Origin: Novosphingobium sp049354825
GTDB taxonomy: Bacteria > Pseudomonadota > Alphaproteobacteria > Sphingomonadales > Sphingomonadaceae
DNA length: 64,000 nt
Direction: 5' to 3'
Assembly: GCF_049354825.1 (NCBI RefSeq)
Contig: NZ_CP186480.1
Location: 806,001 to 870,000, forward strand
The notes under the pieces are model-generated. The model was not told the DNA's origin. It was given only the letters and a program-made list of their open reading frames with translations, and made no database searches. The first letter of the stretch is position 1, and each line of letters opens with the position of its first letter. Both the position numbers and the translations under genes were made by a program. Shown here piece after piece: positions 8,169 to 16,511 of this stretch.

Positions 8169-9125
8169 TCAGGCAGTTTCTCTAGGCAGCGCGGCCGAGG
8201 CCAGCAACCCGCCAATTTCCATGACCAGCAGCGCCGGGTCGTAGTTATAGGTCGCCACTTGCGATGCGAGCCGCGCGATTTCGCCGTGTGCCGCTATCAG
8301 GCGTCGCTGCCGCGCCGGAGGCGAATTGTCGAGCGCGCCCGCTACCAGCGCGCGGGCCAGGTCGCAGGCGGCCTGCATCCGCTCTCGATCGGGCCGCGCC
8401 CCGATCGCGTCCGCCAGCGCTCCGCGCTGCTCGAAATGATCGTCGCCTGCCTGCAGTATCCGGACCATCGCCTGGTGAACCGGCCCCAGCCCCTGCCCGA
8501 CGAAGCCAAGCGCCATGCCCGGCGATCCGCGCGCGGCCGCCACCGCGGCGGCGCGTGTCGCCGCGTCGGCGCCCGGCTCGGCCCCCGTCACGATCCGCGC
8601 CACCGCGTCGTCGCTTAGCGGATCGAAGCGGAGGATACGGCAGCGCGAGCGGACCGTTGGCAGCAGTCGACCCGGGCGGTGGCTCACAAGCAGAAAGAAG
8701 GTGCCCGCAGGCGGCTCCTCCAGGCTTTTGAGTAACGCGTTGACCGCGTTCGTCTCGAGATCGTCGGCGGGATCGATAATGACCGCCCGCCGCGCGCCGA
8801 GCGTCGGGCGCGTGGTCAAACGCTGCTGCATGGCCCTGATCTCATCGATCGGAATCGAGCGCTTGGTCTTGTAGGGTTGGCCGTCATCGCGCTTTTGCGC
8901 CTCGACCTTGTTCTCTGGCGGGTGCTCGGGTGCCAGGATATCGGGATGCCGGTCGGGCGGTGGCTGGGGAGTGCCGGTCTGGGCGACGAGTTCCGCCGCG
9001 GCGGCGCGGGCGAAGCTGGCTTTCCCCAGGCCCTCCGCCCCGGCCAGGATCCAGGCATGGTGCATTCGCCCCGACGATATTGCAGCGCGCCATTCACGCC
9101 ATGCCTCGGCGTGGCCCTCAAGCAT
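8169..9125 (-). CDS. holB: DNA polymerase III delta' subunit
   Basis: A 318-residue clamp-loader subunit. It has a P-loop (GAEGLGKASFA, about residues 29-39), a conserved NALLKSLEEPP segment and the sensor region PTVRSRC. It shares the fold of DnaX but lacks the cysteines of the zinc module between Walker A and B seen in many bacterial homologues. It works with DnaX and delta to load the beta clamp. Its start overlaps the tmk stop by eight bases, and the tmk-holB order is widely conserved. The C-terminal collar domain (from about residue 200) is rich in Ala and Arg. Confidence 0.93.
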   Translation of the reverse strand: MLEGHAEAWREWRAAISSGRMHHAWILAGAEGLGKASFARAAAAELVAQTGTPQPPPDRHPDILAPEHPPENKVEAQKRDDGQPYKTKRSIPIDEIRAMQQRLTTRPTLGARRAVIIDPADDLETNAVNALLKSLEEPPAGTFFLLVSHRPGRLLPTVRSRCRILRFDPLSDDAVARIVTGAEPGADAATRAAAVAAARGSPGMALGFVGQGLGPVHQAMVRILQAGDDHFEQRGALADAIGARPDRERMQAACDLARALVAGALDNSPPARQRRLIAAHGEIARLASQVATYNYDPALLVMEIGGLLASAALPRETA

Positions 9126-9753
9126 CGGTCAGCAGCGGCTCAATCGCGGCCATGATCCTGTCATGGACTTCCTCGGCGCCGCTTCCCGCGTCGATCCTTG
9201 CAAAGCGCCGTGGCTCTTCGTCGGCAAAGCGGGAAAAAGCAGCGGCGACGCGGGCGTGATAGGCATCGCCACGGCCGCCGATACGGTCGGCATCTTCACC
9301 GTCGCGGGCCGAAAGGCGTTCGGTCGCGAGCGCGGGCGGCACCTCAAGCAGCAACGTGAGGTCGGGCAGCAAACCTTCGCTGCCGATGCGGTGCAATTCA
9401 AGGATGGCCGCATCCCCGATCCCGCTCGCGCCGCCCTGGTAGGCTCGGCTCGAGTCGACGAACCGATCGCAGACAACCCATTGTCCGGCAGCGATCGCGG
9501 GACGGATCAGTCGCTCTACGTGGTCGGCACGCGCGGCAGCGAACAGCAGCGCCTCGGCGCGCGGCCCCCACCCCTCGCCCCCGGTACCCAGCAGCAGCCC
9601 GCGGATCGTCTCTGCGCCCGGCGTCCCGCCAGGTTCGCGCGTCATCACGACGTCCAGGCCGCGCGCGACCAAGGCAGCGGCAAGCAAGCGCGCCTGCGTC
9701 GACTTGCCTGCGCCTTCCCCGCCTTCCAGCGCGATAAACCGTCCGCGTGTCAT
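9118..9753 (-). CDS. tmk: Thymidylate kinase
   Basis: A 211-residue kinase that makes dTDP from dTMP. The P-loop is GGEGAGKST at residues 11-19, followed by the TREPGGTPGAE loop, DRFVDSSRAYQG and a lid region with Arg residues (SARDGEDADRIGGRG). The start at 9753 gives MTRGRFIALEG; the longer frame to 10299 is antisense-like extension inside dac and is rejected. The start overlaps the dac stop in ATGA and the end overlaps holB by eight bases, so it is embedded in the operon. Confidence 0.96.
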   Translation of the reverse strand: MTRGRFIALEGGEGAGKSTQARLLAAALVARGLDVVMTREPGGTPGAETIRGLLLGTGGEGWGPRAEALLFAAARADHVERLIRPAIAAGQWVVCDRFVDSSRAYQGGASGIGDAAILELHRIGSEGLLPDLTLLLEVPPALATERLSARDGEDADRIGGRGDAYHARVAAAFSRFADEEPRRFARIDAGSGAEEVHDRIMAAIEPLLTDA

Positions 9754-10901
9754 GACCAAAGCCCTATAAGCCCGTTGCGCAACCTGTCGATGACGCCGGC
9801 AGGTGCGACGTTGCTCGCGGCGCTTAGCGGCACGCGCTGGATGGGCAGACCGGGCTGTTCGACCAGCAAGGCGGCCACGACCGTGCCGGCGCGGATCGGC
9901 GCCTTCAGCGGTCCAGTGTAAACGATCCGCCCCGGAACCGGGCGCGCAGGAACCGCCGCGCCCCGTGCCAAAGTCAACGATACCGCGCGCGTAGCAACAA
10001 GCGGCACGCTGATGGCAGCGCCGCCCTGCACGCGCGCCGTGCCAACCGTTTCGCCGGCGTTGAGGACGCGATGCAACGTCCACTCGGCAAAGCCCCATTC
10101 GACGAGATCGCGCGAGGCCTGAGCCCTGGCCGCCGGTGTCGGAGCGCCAGCGACGACCAGCAGCAGGCGGCGATCGCCGCGCACCACGCTGCCGAGGAAA
10201 TTGAAGCCCGCCTCGTTGGTGTGGCCGGTCTTGATCCCGTCCGCCCCGGTGACGACGCCCAGCAAAGGGTCGTGATTGCGCAGCGTCATTCCCCGCCAAA
10301 GGAAGGACGGGTGGCCGATATAGCGGCGGTAAAGGTCTGGGTGCCGCTCCACGAGCACGCGCGCCAGGGTCACAAGGTCGCGCGCGGTCACGAACGTGCG
10401 GCCCTGGTCGGGCCAGCCGTTAGGCGTGCCGAAATGGCTTCCGCTCATGCCGATACCCTGCGCGGTGGCGTTCATCCAGGCGGCCCAGCGTTCCTGGCTG
10501 CCCGCCGCGTGGCGCGCCAGCACGATCGCGGCGTCGTTTGCCGACGCGGTCGTGATGCCCATCAGCAAGTCGTGAACGCTGACTTTCTCGTTCGGGCGCA
10601 GGAACAGGCTGGTCCCCAGTCCCGCCCACTGCGACGAAAGCACCGGCGAGACGGTGACGACGTCATTTTCCTTCAAGGTGCCGGCCGCGATCAGATCGAA
10701 AGCTACCAGCGTCGTCATGGCCTTCGTCATCGACGCAGGCAGCAGCCGCGCCGACGGATTGCGCGCGTAGAGCGCGGTTCCGCTTGAAAGATCGTAAAGC
10801 AGCGCCTCGTGTGCGGCGTCGACCGAAAGCGGCGGCGGTGCGGGAGCGCAAAGGGCGGGCGCCGCGAGCAGCGCCAGCAGGCCACCAACGAGTTTGCGCA
10901 T
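9750..10901 (-). CDS. D-alanyl-D-alanine carboxypeptidase (PBP5/DacF type)
   Basis: A 383-residue serine peptidase that trims the terminal D-Ala from peptidoglycan stem peptides. The N-terminus is a signal peptide (hydrophobic residues 5-18). The penicillin-binding motifs are SMTK (57-60), SAN (120-122) and KTG (224-226). A C-terminal beta domain follows from about residue 280, and the last segment may be a membrane-associating helix (VIDRLRNGLIGLW). It starts five bases after mltB, so two murein hydrolases lead this operon. The ATGA overlap with tmk links it to the replication genes downstream. Confidence 0.93.
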   Translation of the reverse strand: MRKLVGGLLALLAAPALCAPAPPPLSVDAAHEALLYDLSSGTALYARNPSARLLPASMTKAMTTLVAFDLIAAGTLKENDVVTVSPVLSSQWAGLGTSLFLRPNEKVSVHDLLMGITTASANDAAIVLARHAAGSQERWAAWMNATAQGIGMSGSHFGTPNGWPDQGRTFVTARDLVTLARVLVERHPDLYRRYIGHPSFLWRGMTLRNHDPLLGVVTGADGIKTGHTNEAGFNFLGSVVRGDRRLLLVVAGAPTPAARAQASRDLVEWGFAEWTLHRVLNAGETVGTARVQGGAAISVPLVATRAVSLTLARGAAVPARPVPGRIVYTGPLKAPIRAGTVVAALLVEQPGLPIQRVPLSAASNVAPAGVIDRLRNGLIGLWS

Positions 10902-10906
10902 GGGGT

Positions 10907-11956
10907 TCAGCGCGCGATCGCGTCGGCCAGCAGCCCGACTGACAGCGCGTAGTAATTGGAGCAGTTGTAGCTCAGGATTGCACGGTAATTGCCGGTTAGA
11001 AGGTAAGCCGGAGCGCCACGACCGTCAGGTTCGATCAGGCTTGCGAGCACCCCGTCGCCGATCGGCGCAAGCGCGGATACGCCTAGTTGCCGCCATTCGG
11101 CTATGGTTCGCCATTGCGACTGGCGCGCGTGAACGCGCGGGCATTCAGGGGCGGTCAGCTTATTCTCGAGCGCGCCGGCGTTGAAGTCGGCCGGCACCGA
11201 GGCACGTACGGCCCAGGGCTGGCCCGGCTTCCACCCGGCATCGCGAAAATAGTTGGCAATAGAGGCAAGGGTGTCGGCACGGCTCGACCATATGTCGGCA
11301 TAACCATCACCGTCGCCGTCGCGGGCGAGGCGCAAGTACATGGAGGGCAGGAACTGCGGATTGCCCACCGCGCCGGCCCAGCTGCCCTTCAGGCGTTCGG
11401 GCGGAACGCCGCGATCGACCATCTTGAGGAGGGCGATGAATTCGGAAGCGAAGAGTTCGCGCCGGCGCCCCTCCCACGCCAGCGTCGCCAGGCTGCGGGC
11501 AAGGTCGAAATCCCCGGTGTAGCTGCCGTAATTCGTCTCATGCCCCCAGATCGCCAGCAGGATCGGCACCGGCACGCCGTAGCGTGCCTCGATCGCCGGC
11601 GCGAAGCTCGCGACCGCTCCATACATGCGTTTGCCGCCGTCGATCCGCGCAGCGTCGACGTGGGTGCGCATATAGGGCGCGAACGAGATCGACGAGCTGT
11701 TCGACGTCGTGGTCGACGAGGAGCCGGGCTGCGACTGGTCAAGCGTGATTACGCGCGGGTTCGGCGTAAGCCCCGCGGTCATGCGGCTGATCGTCGCGTC
11801 GCTCACGCCTTCGCCCCGGGCGCGAGCCGCCAAAAGCTGGAGGTAGGCGGAGAAATCCATGTCGACCGTCTGCGCCGCCGCCGGCGCCATCGGTACGCCG
11901 CCCGCGATCGACATCGACAGCACGGCAAGAAACGCAAATCGCTTGGAAATCGACAT
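10907..11956 (-). CDS. mltB: Lytic murein transglycosylase, MltB family
   Basis: A 349-residue periplasmic enzyme that cleaves glycan strands to 1,6-anhydro-MurNAc ends. A signal peptide covers about residues 1-28 (ending APAAAQT). The catalytic Glu is residue 140 in WGHETNYGS, and the family segments NPQFLPS and DIWSSRADTLASIANYF follow. The signal looks like a soluble, not a lipoprotein, type because no Cys lies at the cleavage site. A Ser/Thr-rich stretch of 14 residues at 78-91 is unusual for the family. It is the first gene of the leftward operon, and tRNA-Ser lies about 110 bases upstream on the other strand. Confidence 0.93.
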   Translation of the reverse strand: MSISKRFAFLAVLSMSIAGGVPMAPAAAQTVDMDFSAYLQLLAARARGEGVSDATISRMTAGLTPNPRVITLDQSQPGSSSTTTSNSSSISFAPYMRTHVDAARIDGGKRMYGAVASFAPAIEARYGVPVPILLAIWGHETNYGSYTGDFDLARSLATLAWEGRRRELFASEFIALLKMVDRGVPPERLKGSWAGAVGNPQFLPSMYLRLARDGDGDGYADIWSSRADTLASIANYFRDAGWKPGQPWAVRASVPADFNAGALENKLTAPECPRVHARQSQWRTIAEWRQLGVSALAPIGDGVLASLIEPDGRGAPAYLLTGNYRAILSYNCSNYYALSVGLLADAIAR

Positions 11957-12068
11957 TCGGCCACTGTCGCAGACTTGCCCGCCGAAGCAAAGGGCGCCGG
12001 CGGCATTTCCGGCACGCTTCGCAGGCGTGACAAAGCCGGTCCGCCGCGCTAGCCGCGTGTCCCGTAAA

Positions 12069-12158
12069 GGACAGGTGGCCGAGTGGTTTAAGGCAGCGGT
12101 CTTGAAAACCGCCGTGGGTGCAAGCTCACCGTGGGTTCGAATCCCACCCTGTCCGCCA
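12069..12158 (+). tRNA. tRNA-Ser (anticodon UGA)
   Basis: A 90-base class II tRNA. The acceptor GGACAGG (12069-12075) pairs with CCTGTCC before G and an encoded CCA (12156-12158). The anticodon stem GCGGT/ACCGC encloses the loop CTTGAAA, with anticodon TGA at 12103-12105. A long variable arm (CGTGGGTGCAAGCTCACCG) and the T arm GTGGGTTCGAATCCCAC follow. It reads UCA and probably other UCN serine codons. Confidence 0.97.
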
Positions 12159-12183
12159 CTAACGTCAAAGCAGGGGCGGCGCG

Positions 12184-14088
12184 ATGTCAGCCATGAAATA
12201 CCGCGCCGATATCGATGGACTGCGCGCCCTGGCGGTCCTTCCGGTCGTCGCGCACCACATGTTGCTTTTGCCCGGCGGGTTCATTGGCGTCGATATCTTC
12301 TTCGTCATCTCGGGCTACCTGATTTCCCAAATCGTGTTCCGCGAAACGGACCAGGGAAGCTTCTCGCTGGGGCGCTTTTACGAACGCCGCGTGCGGCGCA
12401 TCCTGCCGGCGCTGCTTGCGATGGTGCTGGGCGTCCTGTTGGTATCCTGCTTGGTCTTTTCGCCGGCCGACACGCGGTCGGTCGCGCAATCCGCGATCGC
12501 GGCGATCCTTTCCTACGCGAACGTCCACTTCTGGCTGCACACCGGCTACTTCGAAACCGGCACCGTGGCGATGCCGCTCCTTCACACCTGGTCGCTCGGC
12601 GTCGAGGAACAATTTTACCTGTTCTTCCCACCGCTCGCGATGTTGCTGGCCCGTCGTGGACCGGCGGCGCGGATTCGCGTTCTTGTCGCCATTTTCGCTG
12701 TGTCGTTCGCGCTGAGCGCGTGGGGCGCTTATCACGATTCGGGCAGCGCGTTTTACTTGCTTCACAGCCGCGCGTGGGAGCTCGCGCTTGGGAGCATCCT
12801 CGCCGCGACGTCGCTTGAACCGCCTGCCAATCGGGCGGCGCGGGACCTCATTGCAGCGATCGGCCTGGCAGCCATTTTCGCGGCCTTGTGGTTCTACACG
12901 CCAGCCACGCCCTTTCCGGGCTTTGCCGCGCTGGTTCCGTGCCTTGGTGCTGCGGCGATCCTCTGGACCGGCCGGCAAGCGACATTCGTATCGCGTTTGC
13001 TCAGTTTTGGTCCGGTTCGTTTCGTCGGCCTGATTTCCTATTCACTCTACCTCGTCCACTGGCCCGTGATCGTTTTTCAGCGGACAAGCTGGGTTCTTTA
13101 CGCCGGTCCTTCGCGAGTCATTGAAAAAGGTCTGACGCTGGCGGTCTGCCTGGTGCTGGCGGTCCTGTCGTGGCGCTTTGTCGAACGGCCGTTTCGTAGC
13201 CGCCGCGCCAGTGAGGACCACCCCGCCCGCGTGTTCGCATTCGGTGGCGGCGCCGCCGCAGCGCTGATTGCCTTCGCGGCGGTCATCGTGGCGACGGGCG
13301 GGCTGCGCGGCTTTCGGCCGGCGCGCGACGATGCGTTCAGCCGCTATCTTCAGTATGACGTCAAGACGGCGCTGCGAATGGGCACCTGCATGGTGGATGA
13401 AAATGCCGCCAATGGCTTGCAGCGCGCGCCGTGCCTCACGCTCGATCCGGCGCGCCCGAATGTGCTCCTCCTCGGAGACAGCCACGCCGCAGACTTGCGC
13501 TCCGGCATGGTCAATGCCTTTCCCGGCGTGAACTTTCTTCAGGCCACGGGATCCAGCTGTCCGCCATCCGTCGATTCGCTGGCGAGCGGTTACGCGAACT
13601 GCCGTGCAGCGATCGCCGAGGGAGTACGGCTTGCAAGGTCCGGCGCGATCGACACCGTGATCTTGAGCGGCAACTGGCTGCGGTTCGATTACCAGTCCTC
13701 GCTCGATGTCGCCCGGCAGCTGCGCGACGCGGGGGTTCGCGTCATCATCGTCGGGCCTTCTCCCGAGTATGACCGCCCGCTGCCCCGCCTGCTCGAGTTG
13801 GGTCGCAAGACCGGCAATCCCGACGCGCCGGCCGCGTTCAGGGTGCGTGGACTGTTCGAACTCGATCGGCGCATGGCGGATGATGCGCGCGGCTCCGGCA
13901 TCGGTTTCCTGTCCCGCGCCGCGGTCGTTTGCCCTGCGGGCAAATGCCGCACGGTGATCGGGCATGTCCCGATGCTGTTCGATGCCGATCATTTCACCGC
14001 GACTGGGAGTACCTATGTCGCGTTGATCTGGCGGGAGCACGGGCTCGACCTGAGCACGCGGCGCCGACCGGACACAAACGCTCTCTAA
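12184..14088 (+). CDS. Membrane O-acyltransferase with C-terminal SGNH domain (OafA/YrhL type)
   Basis: A 634-residue protein. The first 370 residues form an acyltransferase-3 membrane domain: RADIDGLRALAVLPVV, GVDIFFVISGYLI, FYERRVRRILPA, and about ten hydrophobic helices. The C-terminal half is a periplasmic SGNH esterase-like domain with nucleophile Ser433 in GDSHA and the Asp600/His603 pair in DADHF. Such proteins O-acetylate surface polysaccharide or peptidoglycan; the target here is unknown because no polysaccharide genes are near. The gene begins 25 bases after tRNA-Ser. A second ATG at residue 4 is also possible. The C-terminus overlaps the next convergent gene by four bases. Confidence 0.9.
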   Translation: MSAMKYRADIDGLRALAVLPVVAHHMLLLPGGFIGVDIFFVISGYLISQIVFRETDQGSFSLGRFYERRVRRILPALLAMVLGVLLVSCLVFSPADTRSVAQSAIAAILSYANVHFWLHTGYFETGTVAMPLLHTWSLGVEEQFYLFFPPLAMLLARRGPAARIRVLVAIFAVSFALSAWGAYHDSGSAFYLLHSRAWELALGSILAATSLEPPANRAARDLIAAIGLAAIFAALWFYTPATPFPGFAALVPCLGAAAILWTGRQATFVSRLLSFGPVRFVGLISYSLYLVHWPVIVFQRTSWVLYAGPSRVIEKGLTLAVCLVLAVLSWRFVERPFRSRRASEDHPARVFAFGGGAAAALIAFAAVIVATGGLRGFRPARDDAFSRYLQYDVKTALRMGTCMVDENAANGLQRAPCLTLDPARPNVLLLGDSHAADLRSGMVNAFPGVNFLQATGSSCPPSVDSLASGYANCRAAIAEGVRLARSGAIDTVILSGNWLRFDYQSSLDVARQLRDAGVRVIIVGPSPEYDRPLPRLLELGRKTGNPDAPAAFRVRGLFELDRRMADDARGSGIGFLSRAAVVCPAGKCRTVIGHVPMLFDADHFTATGSTYVALIWREHGLDLSTRRRPDTNAL

Positions 14089-14600
14089 GCCGACGCTTTC
14101 CTCGCCGCTCTGCGGCCGCCGAGCAGCCGCCGGGTGCCTTCGAGCGCCGCACCGAAGATCAGGTGCGAAGCCCAGCCATAAAGGTGGGTCTTGGCCGAAT
14201 AGTTTTTCGCGCTCTTTGCCAGGCCCATTTTCGGAACCAGATACTGATCGATCAAAGCGGTCGTCAGCGTGCCGAAACCGGTCCCGAAACCGCGCGAAAA
14301 TCGCGGCGTGATCTCGTTTACGAAGCCGTAGCCCGCGCCCATCGCCGCGCCGGTTGCGTAGTGGACAGCCTCGGCGGCGGCCTTCTTGTCCCTGGGCGCG
14401 ACCCTTTTTCCGCGCAGGGCGACGCTGACGCGGTCCGCAGCCTTGTGGGTCGCGGGCGCGCCGTTCGCTTCCGGCGCGCCGACGCGCGCTGCCCACTGCT
14501 TTTGAAACGCGCTCATCGCCCAGGACGCCGCCAGCCCGCCCAGCGTACCGGCGATCATTCCGCGAATGGGGCGCGCGCGCCGCTTGCTGCCCTTGCCCAT
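14085..14600 (-). CDS. DUF1440-like membrane protein, unknown function
   Basis: A 171-residue protein with a very basic N-terminus (MGKGSKRRARP), a glycine-rich first helix (GMIAGTLGGLAASWAM), and further helices around AVHYATGAAMGAGYGFV and GWASHLIFGAALEG. The pattern resembles DUF1440/YagU-like inner-membrane proteins, but I assign this from general similarity only. The start at 14600 has AGGAG six bases upstream and is preferred to 14633. It follows a 56-residue gene on the same strand, so the two may share the possible stress promoter at 14836-14861. Its stop overlaps the acyltransferase stop. Confidence 0.75.
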   Translation of the reverse strand: MGKGSKRRARPIRGMIAGTLGGLAASWAMSAFQKQWAARVGAPEANGAPATHKAADRVSVALRGKRVAPRDKKAAAEAVHYATGAAMGAGYGFVNEITPRFSRGFGTGFGTLTTALIDQYLVPKMGLAKSAKNYSAKTHLYGWASHLIFGAALEGTRRLLGGRRAARKASA

Positions 14601-14643
14601 CGTCACTCCTCGTCGCTGCGATTTGGTCAGCAACGAAGCAAGA

Positions 14644-14814
14644 TCAGGCGAGTTCCTCGCTCTCGGGGATGAGTTCGGCTGTTTGAGAGCGCGGCTTGCT
14701 GCCCATCCCGGCCGACTTGAGCGTGGGTTTCATCTGGGTGTCGAACTGGGGCGAAGGATCGGCGGGGATCAATTCGCCAAAGGCTTCGCGCTCGGTATCG
14801 ATCTCGTATTCCAT
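14644..14814 (-). CDS. Acidic 56-residue protein, unknown function
   Basis: This short gene starts at ATG 14814, preceded by AGGAGA at the right distance, and ends with TGA at 14644-14646. The product begins MEYEIDTEREAFGELIPADP and is rich in Glu, Pro and Ser, with no hydrophobic helix, so it is probably cytosolic and little folded. Third codon positions are mostly G or C as in neighbouring genes, which supports coding. A GGAAC-N17-TGTT motif 22 bases upstream suggests control by the general stress sigma factor EcfG. I do not recognise a family. Confidence 0.65.
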   Translation of the reverse strand: MEYEIDTEREAFGELIPADPSPQFDTQMKPTLKSAGMGSKPRSQTAELIPESEELA

Positions 14815-14835
14815 CGGCGTCTCTCCTGCCCCCAG

Positions 14836-14861
14836 AACAAGCTTCGGGGATGGAAAGTTCC
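14836..14861 (-). promoter_or_regulatory. Possible EcfG (general stress) promoter
   Basis: On the minus strand the sequence reads GGAAC (14861-14857), a 17-base spacer, then TGTT (14839-14836). The sphingomonad EcfG consensus, as I know it, is GGAAC-N16/17-CGTT, so this is a match with one changed base in the -10 element. It lies 22 bases upstream of the start of the 56-residue gene, a suitable distance for a short leader with AGGAGA. Confidence 0.45.
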
Positions 14862-14874
14862 CGTTTGATGACAG

Positions 14875-16287
14875 TCAGATATGGAGCGCGCGGCCGTAAG
14901 CGGCGAGCACGGATTCGTGCATCATTTCGGACAGCGTCGGATGCGGGAAAACGGTTGCCATCAACTCGGCCTCGGTAGTCTCCAGCGTCTTGCCGACAAC
15001 GTAGCCCTGGATCAACTCGGTTACTTCCGCGCCGATCATGTGCGCGCCCAGCAGTTCGCCGGTTTTCGCGTCGAACACCGTCTTCACGAAACCCTCGGCC
15101 TCACCCAGCGCGATCGCCTTGCCGTTGCCGATGAAGGGGAACGTCCCCGCCTTGACCGTGTAGCCCGCTTCCTTCGCCTTGGCCTCGGTCAGGCCGACGC
15201 TTGCGATCTGCGGGTGGCAATAGGTACAACCCGGGATGTTGGCGCGGTCCATCGCGTGGGGATGGACGTCCTTGTTGCCCAGTTCCTGCGCGATCGCCTC
15301 GGCCGCGATGACGCCTTCGTGGCTCGCCTTGTGCGCCAGCCACGGGCCGGGCGTGCAATCGCCGATGGCCCAGATGCCCTTGGCGCTGGTGCGTCCCATC
15401 GGATCGACAGGAATGATGCCCCTCTCCAGGGCGATGCCCTGCTCTTCCAGCCCGACACCTTCGGTATTGGCGACGATGCCCACCGCGACGATGACGTGGC
15501 TGAAATCGGCATCGGAGACGTTGCCATCCTTGCCCTTGAGCTTCGCCTTCACGCCGGTGCCGGTCACGGTCAGCGCCTCGACCCCGCTGCCGGTCATGAT
15601 TGTCATGCCCTGCTTGGTCAGCGCCTTTTCCAGGAAGGCGGAGACATCCGCATCCTCGACCGGAACGACGCGGTCCATCATCTCGACCACGGTAACGTCC
15701 GCGCCCATGTCGTTGTAGAAGCTGGCAAATTCGATTCCGATCGCGCCGCTGCCGATTACCAGCAGCTTGGTCGGCATTTCGGTGGGGGTCATGGCGTGGC
15801 GATAAGTCCACACCCGCTTGCCGTCGGCCACGGCGAACGGCAGGTCGCGCGCCCGTGCGCCTGTGGCCACGATGATGTGCTTGGCGGTGAGCGTTTCGGT
15901 GCCCTTGTCGCCCTTCACTTCGAGCTTGCCGCCGCCCTTCAACGTGCCTGTGCCCATGTGCACGGCGATCTTGTTCTTCTTCATCAGGTGCGTGACGCCC
16001 TGGTTCAGTTGCTTGGCAACGCCGCGGCTGCGCTTGACCACGGCGTCGAGGTCGGCGCGGATGTTGTCGGCGGCCAGGCCGTAGCTGGCGGCGTGCTTCA
16101 TGTTGTGCAGCACTTCGGCCGAACGGAGCAGCGCCTTGGTCGGGATGCAGCCCCAGTTGAGGCAGATCCCGCCGAGCAGTTCGCGCTCGACGATCGCGGT
16201 CTTGAGCCCCAGCTGCGCGCAGCGGATCGCCGCGACATAGCCGCCCGGACCCGATCCCAGCACGATCACGTCGTATTGCTCAGCCAT
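14875..16287 (-). CDS. lpdA: Dihydrolipoyl dehydrogenase (E3)
   Basis: A 470-residue FAD enzyme that reoxidises dihydrolipoamide with NAD+ in 2-oxoacid dehydrogenase complexes. It has an N-terminal FAD motif GSGPGGYVAA, the redox pair Cys42/Cys47 in GGICLNWGCIPT, an NAD motif VIGSGAIGIEFASF, the second FAD motif WAIGDCTPGP and the catalytic His449/Glu454 pair in HPTLSE. The start at 16287 gives MAEQYDVIVLG; the open frame to 16971 is spurious. It follows pdhC on the same strand after 224 bases without a gene, so this copy probably serves pyruvate dehydrogenase. Confidence 0.96.
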   Translation of the reverse strand: MAEQYDVIVLGSGPGGYVAAIRCAQLGLKTAIVERELLGGICLNWGCIPTKALLRSAEVLHNMKHAASYGLAADNIRADLDAVVKRSRGVAKQLNQGVTHLMKKNKIAVHMGTGTLKGGGKLEVKGDKGTETLTAKHIIVATGARARDLPFAVADGKRVWTYRHAMTPTEMPTKLLVIGSGAIGIEFASFYNDMGADVTVVEMMDRVVPVEDADVSAFLEKALTKQGMTIMTGSGVEALTVTGTGVKAKLKGKDGNVSDADFSHVIVAVGIVANTEGVGLEEQGIALERGIIPVDPMGRTSAKGIWAIGDCTPGPWLAHKASHEGVIAAEAIAQELGNKDVHPHAMDRANIPGCTYCHPQIASVGLTEAKAKEAGYTVKAGTFPFIGNGKAIALGEAEGFVKTVFDAKTGELLGAHMIGAEVTELIQGYVVGKTLETTEAELMATVFPHPTLSEMMHESVLAAYGRALHI

Positions 16288-16380
16288 CGCTTCTTGCCTC
16301 GCTTGCTTGACACGAAACAGGGCCGTGTCGCTTGTGACTTTTGCCCCGCCGGGCCCGGCAAACCGCGCCCTTAACACAAG

Positions 16381-16420
16381 GCAGGTGTGACTTTCGCCGC
16401 CCGAAAGCCACAGCGCCTGC
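16381..16420. other. Nested inverted repeat in the pdhC-lpdA gap
   Basis: CTTTCG (16391-16396) and CGAAAG (16402-16407) form a 6-bp stem with a 5-base loop, and GCAGG (16381) and CCTGC (16416) could close an outer stem. It is one of several foldable segments in the 224 bases between pdhC and lpdA. It has no T run, so I do not call it a terminator. Confidence 0.4.
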
Positions 16421-16492
16421 GGCTTTCCCCGATCGGTCAGGCACAGCGGCGGATCGGTGCTTGGGCATCGCCGCCGCCATGCCACCCCGGCC

Positions 16493-16509
16493 GGGCTGTA
16501 GGACAGCCC
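16493..16509 (-). terminator. Hairpin just after pdhC, possible attenuator
   Basis: GGGCTGT (16493-16499) and ACAGCCC (16503-16509) form a perfect 7-bp stem with a 3-base loop, two bases beyond the pdhC stop codon in the direction of transcription. It lacks a following U run, so it may slow or partly stop transcription, or protect the pdhC 3' end, before lpdA. No other gene lies in this gap. Confidence 0.4.
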
Positions 16510-16511
16510 CG

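Noticed and set aside
12159..12183. tRNA-Ser as an active integration site
   Set aside because: No integrase or attachment repeat was found next to it; xerC at 43-44 kb is a housekeeping recombinase.
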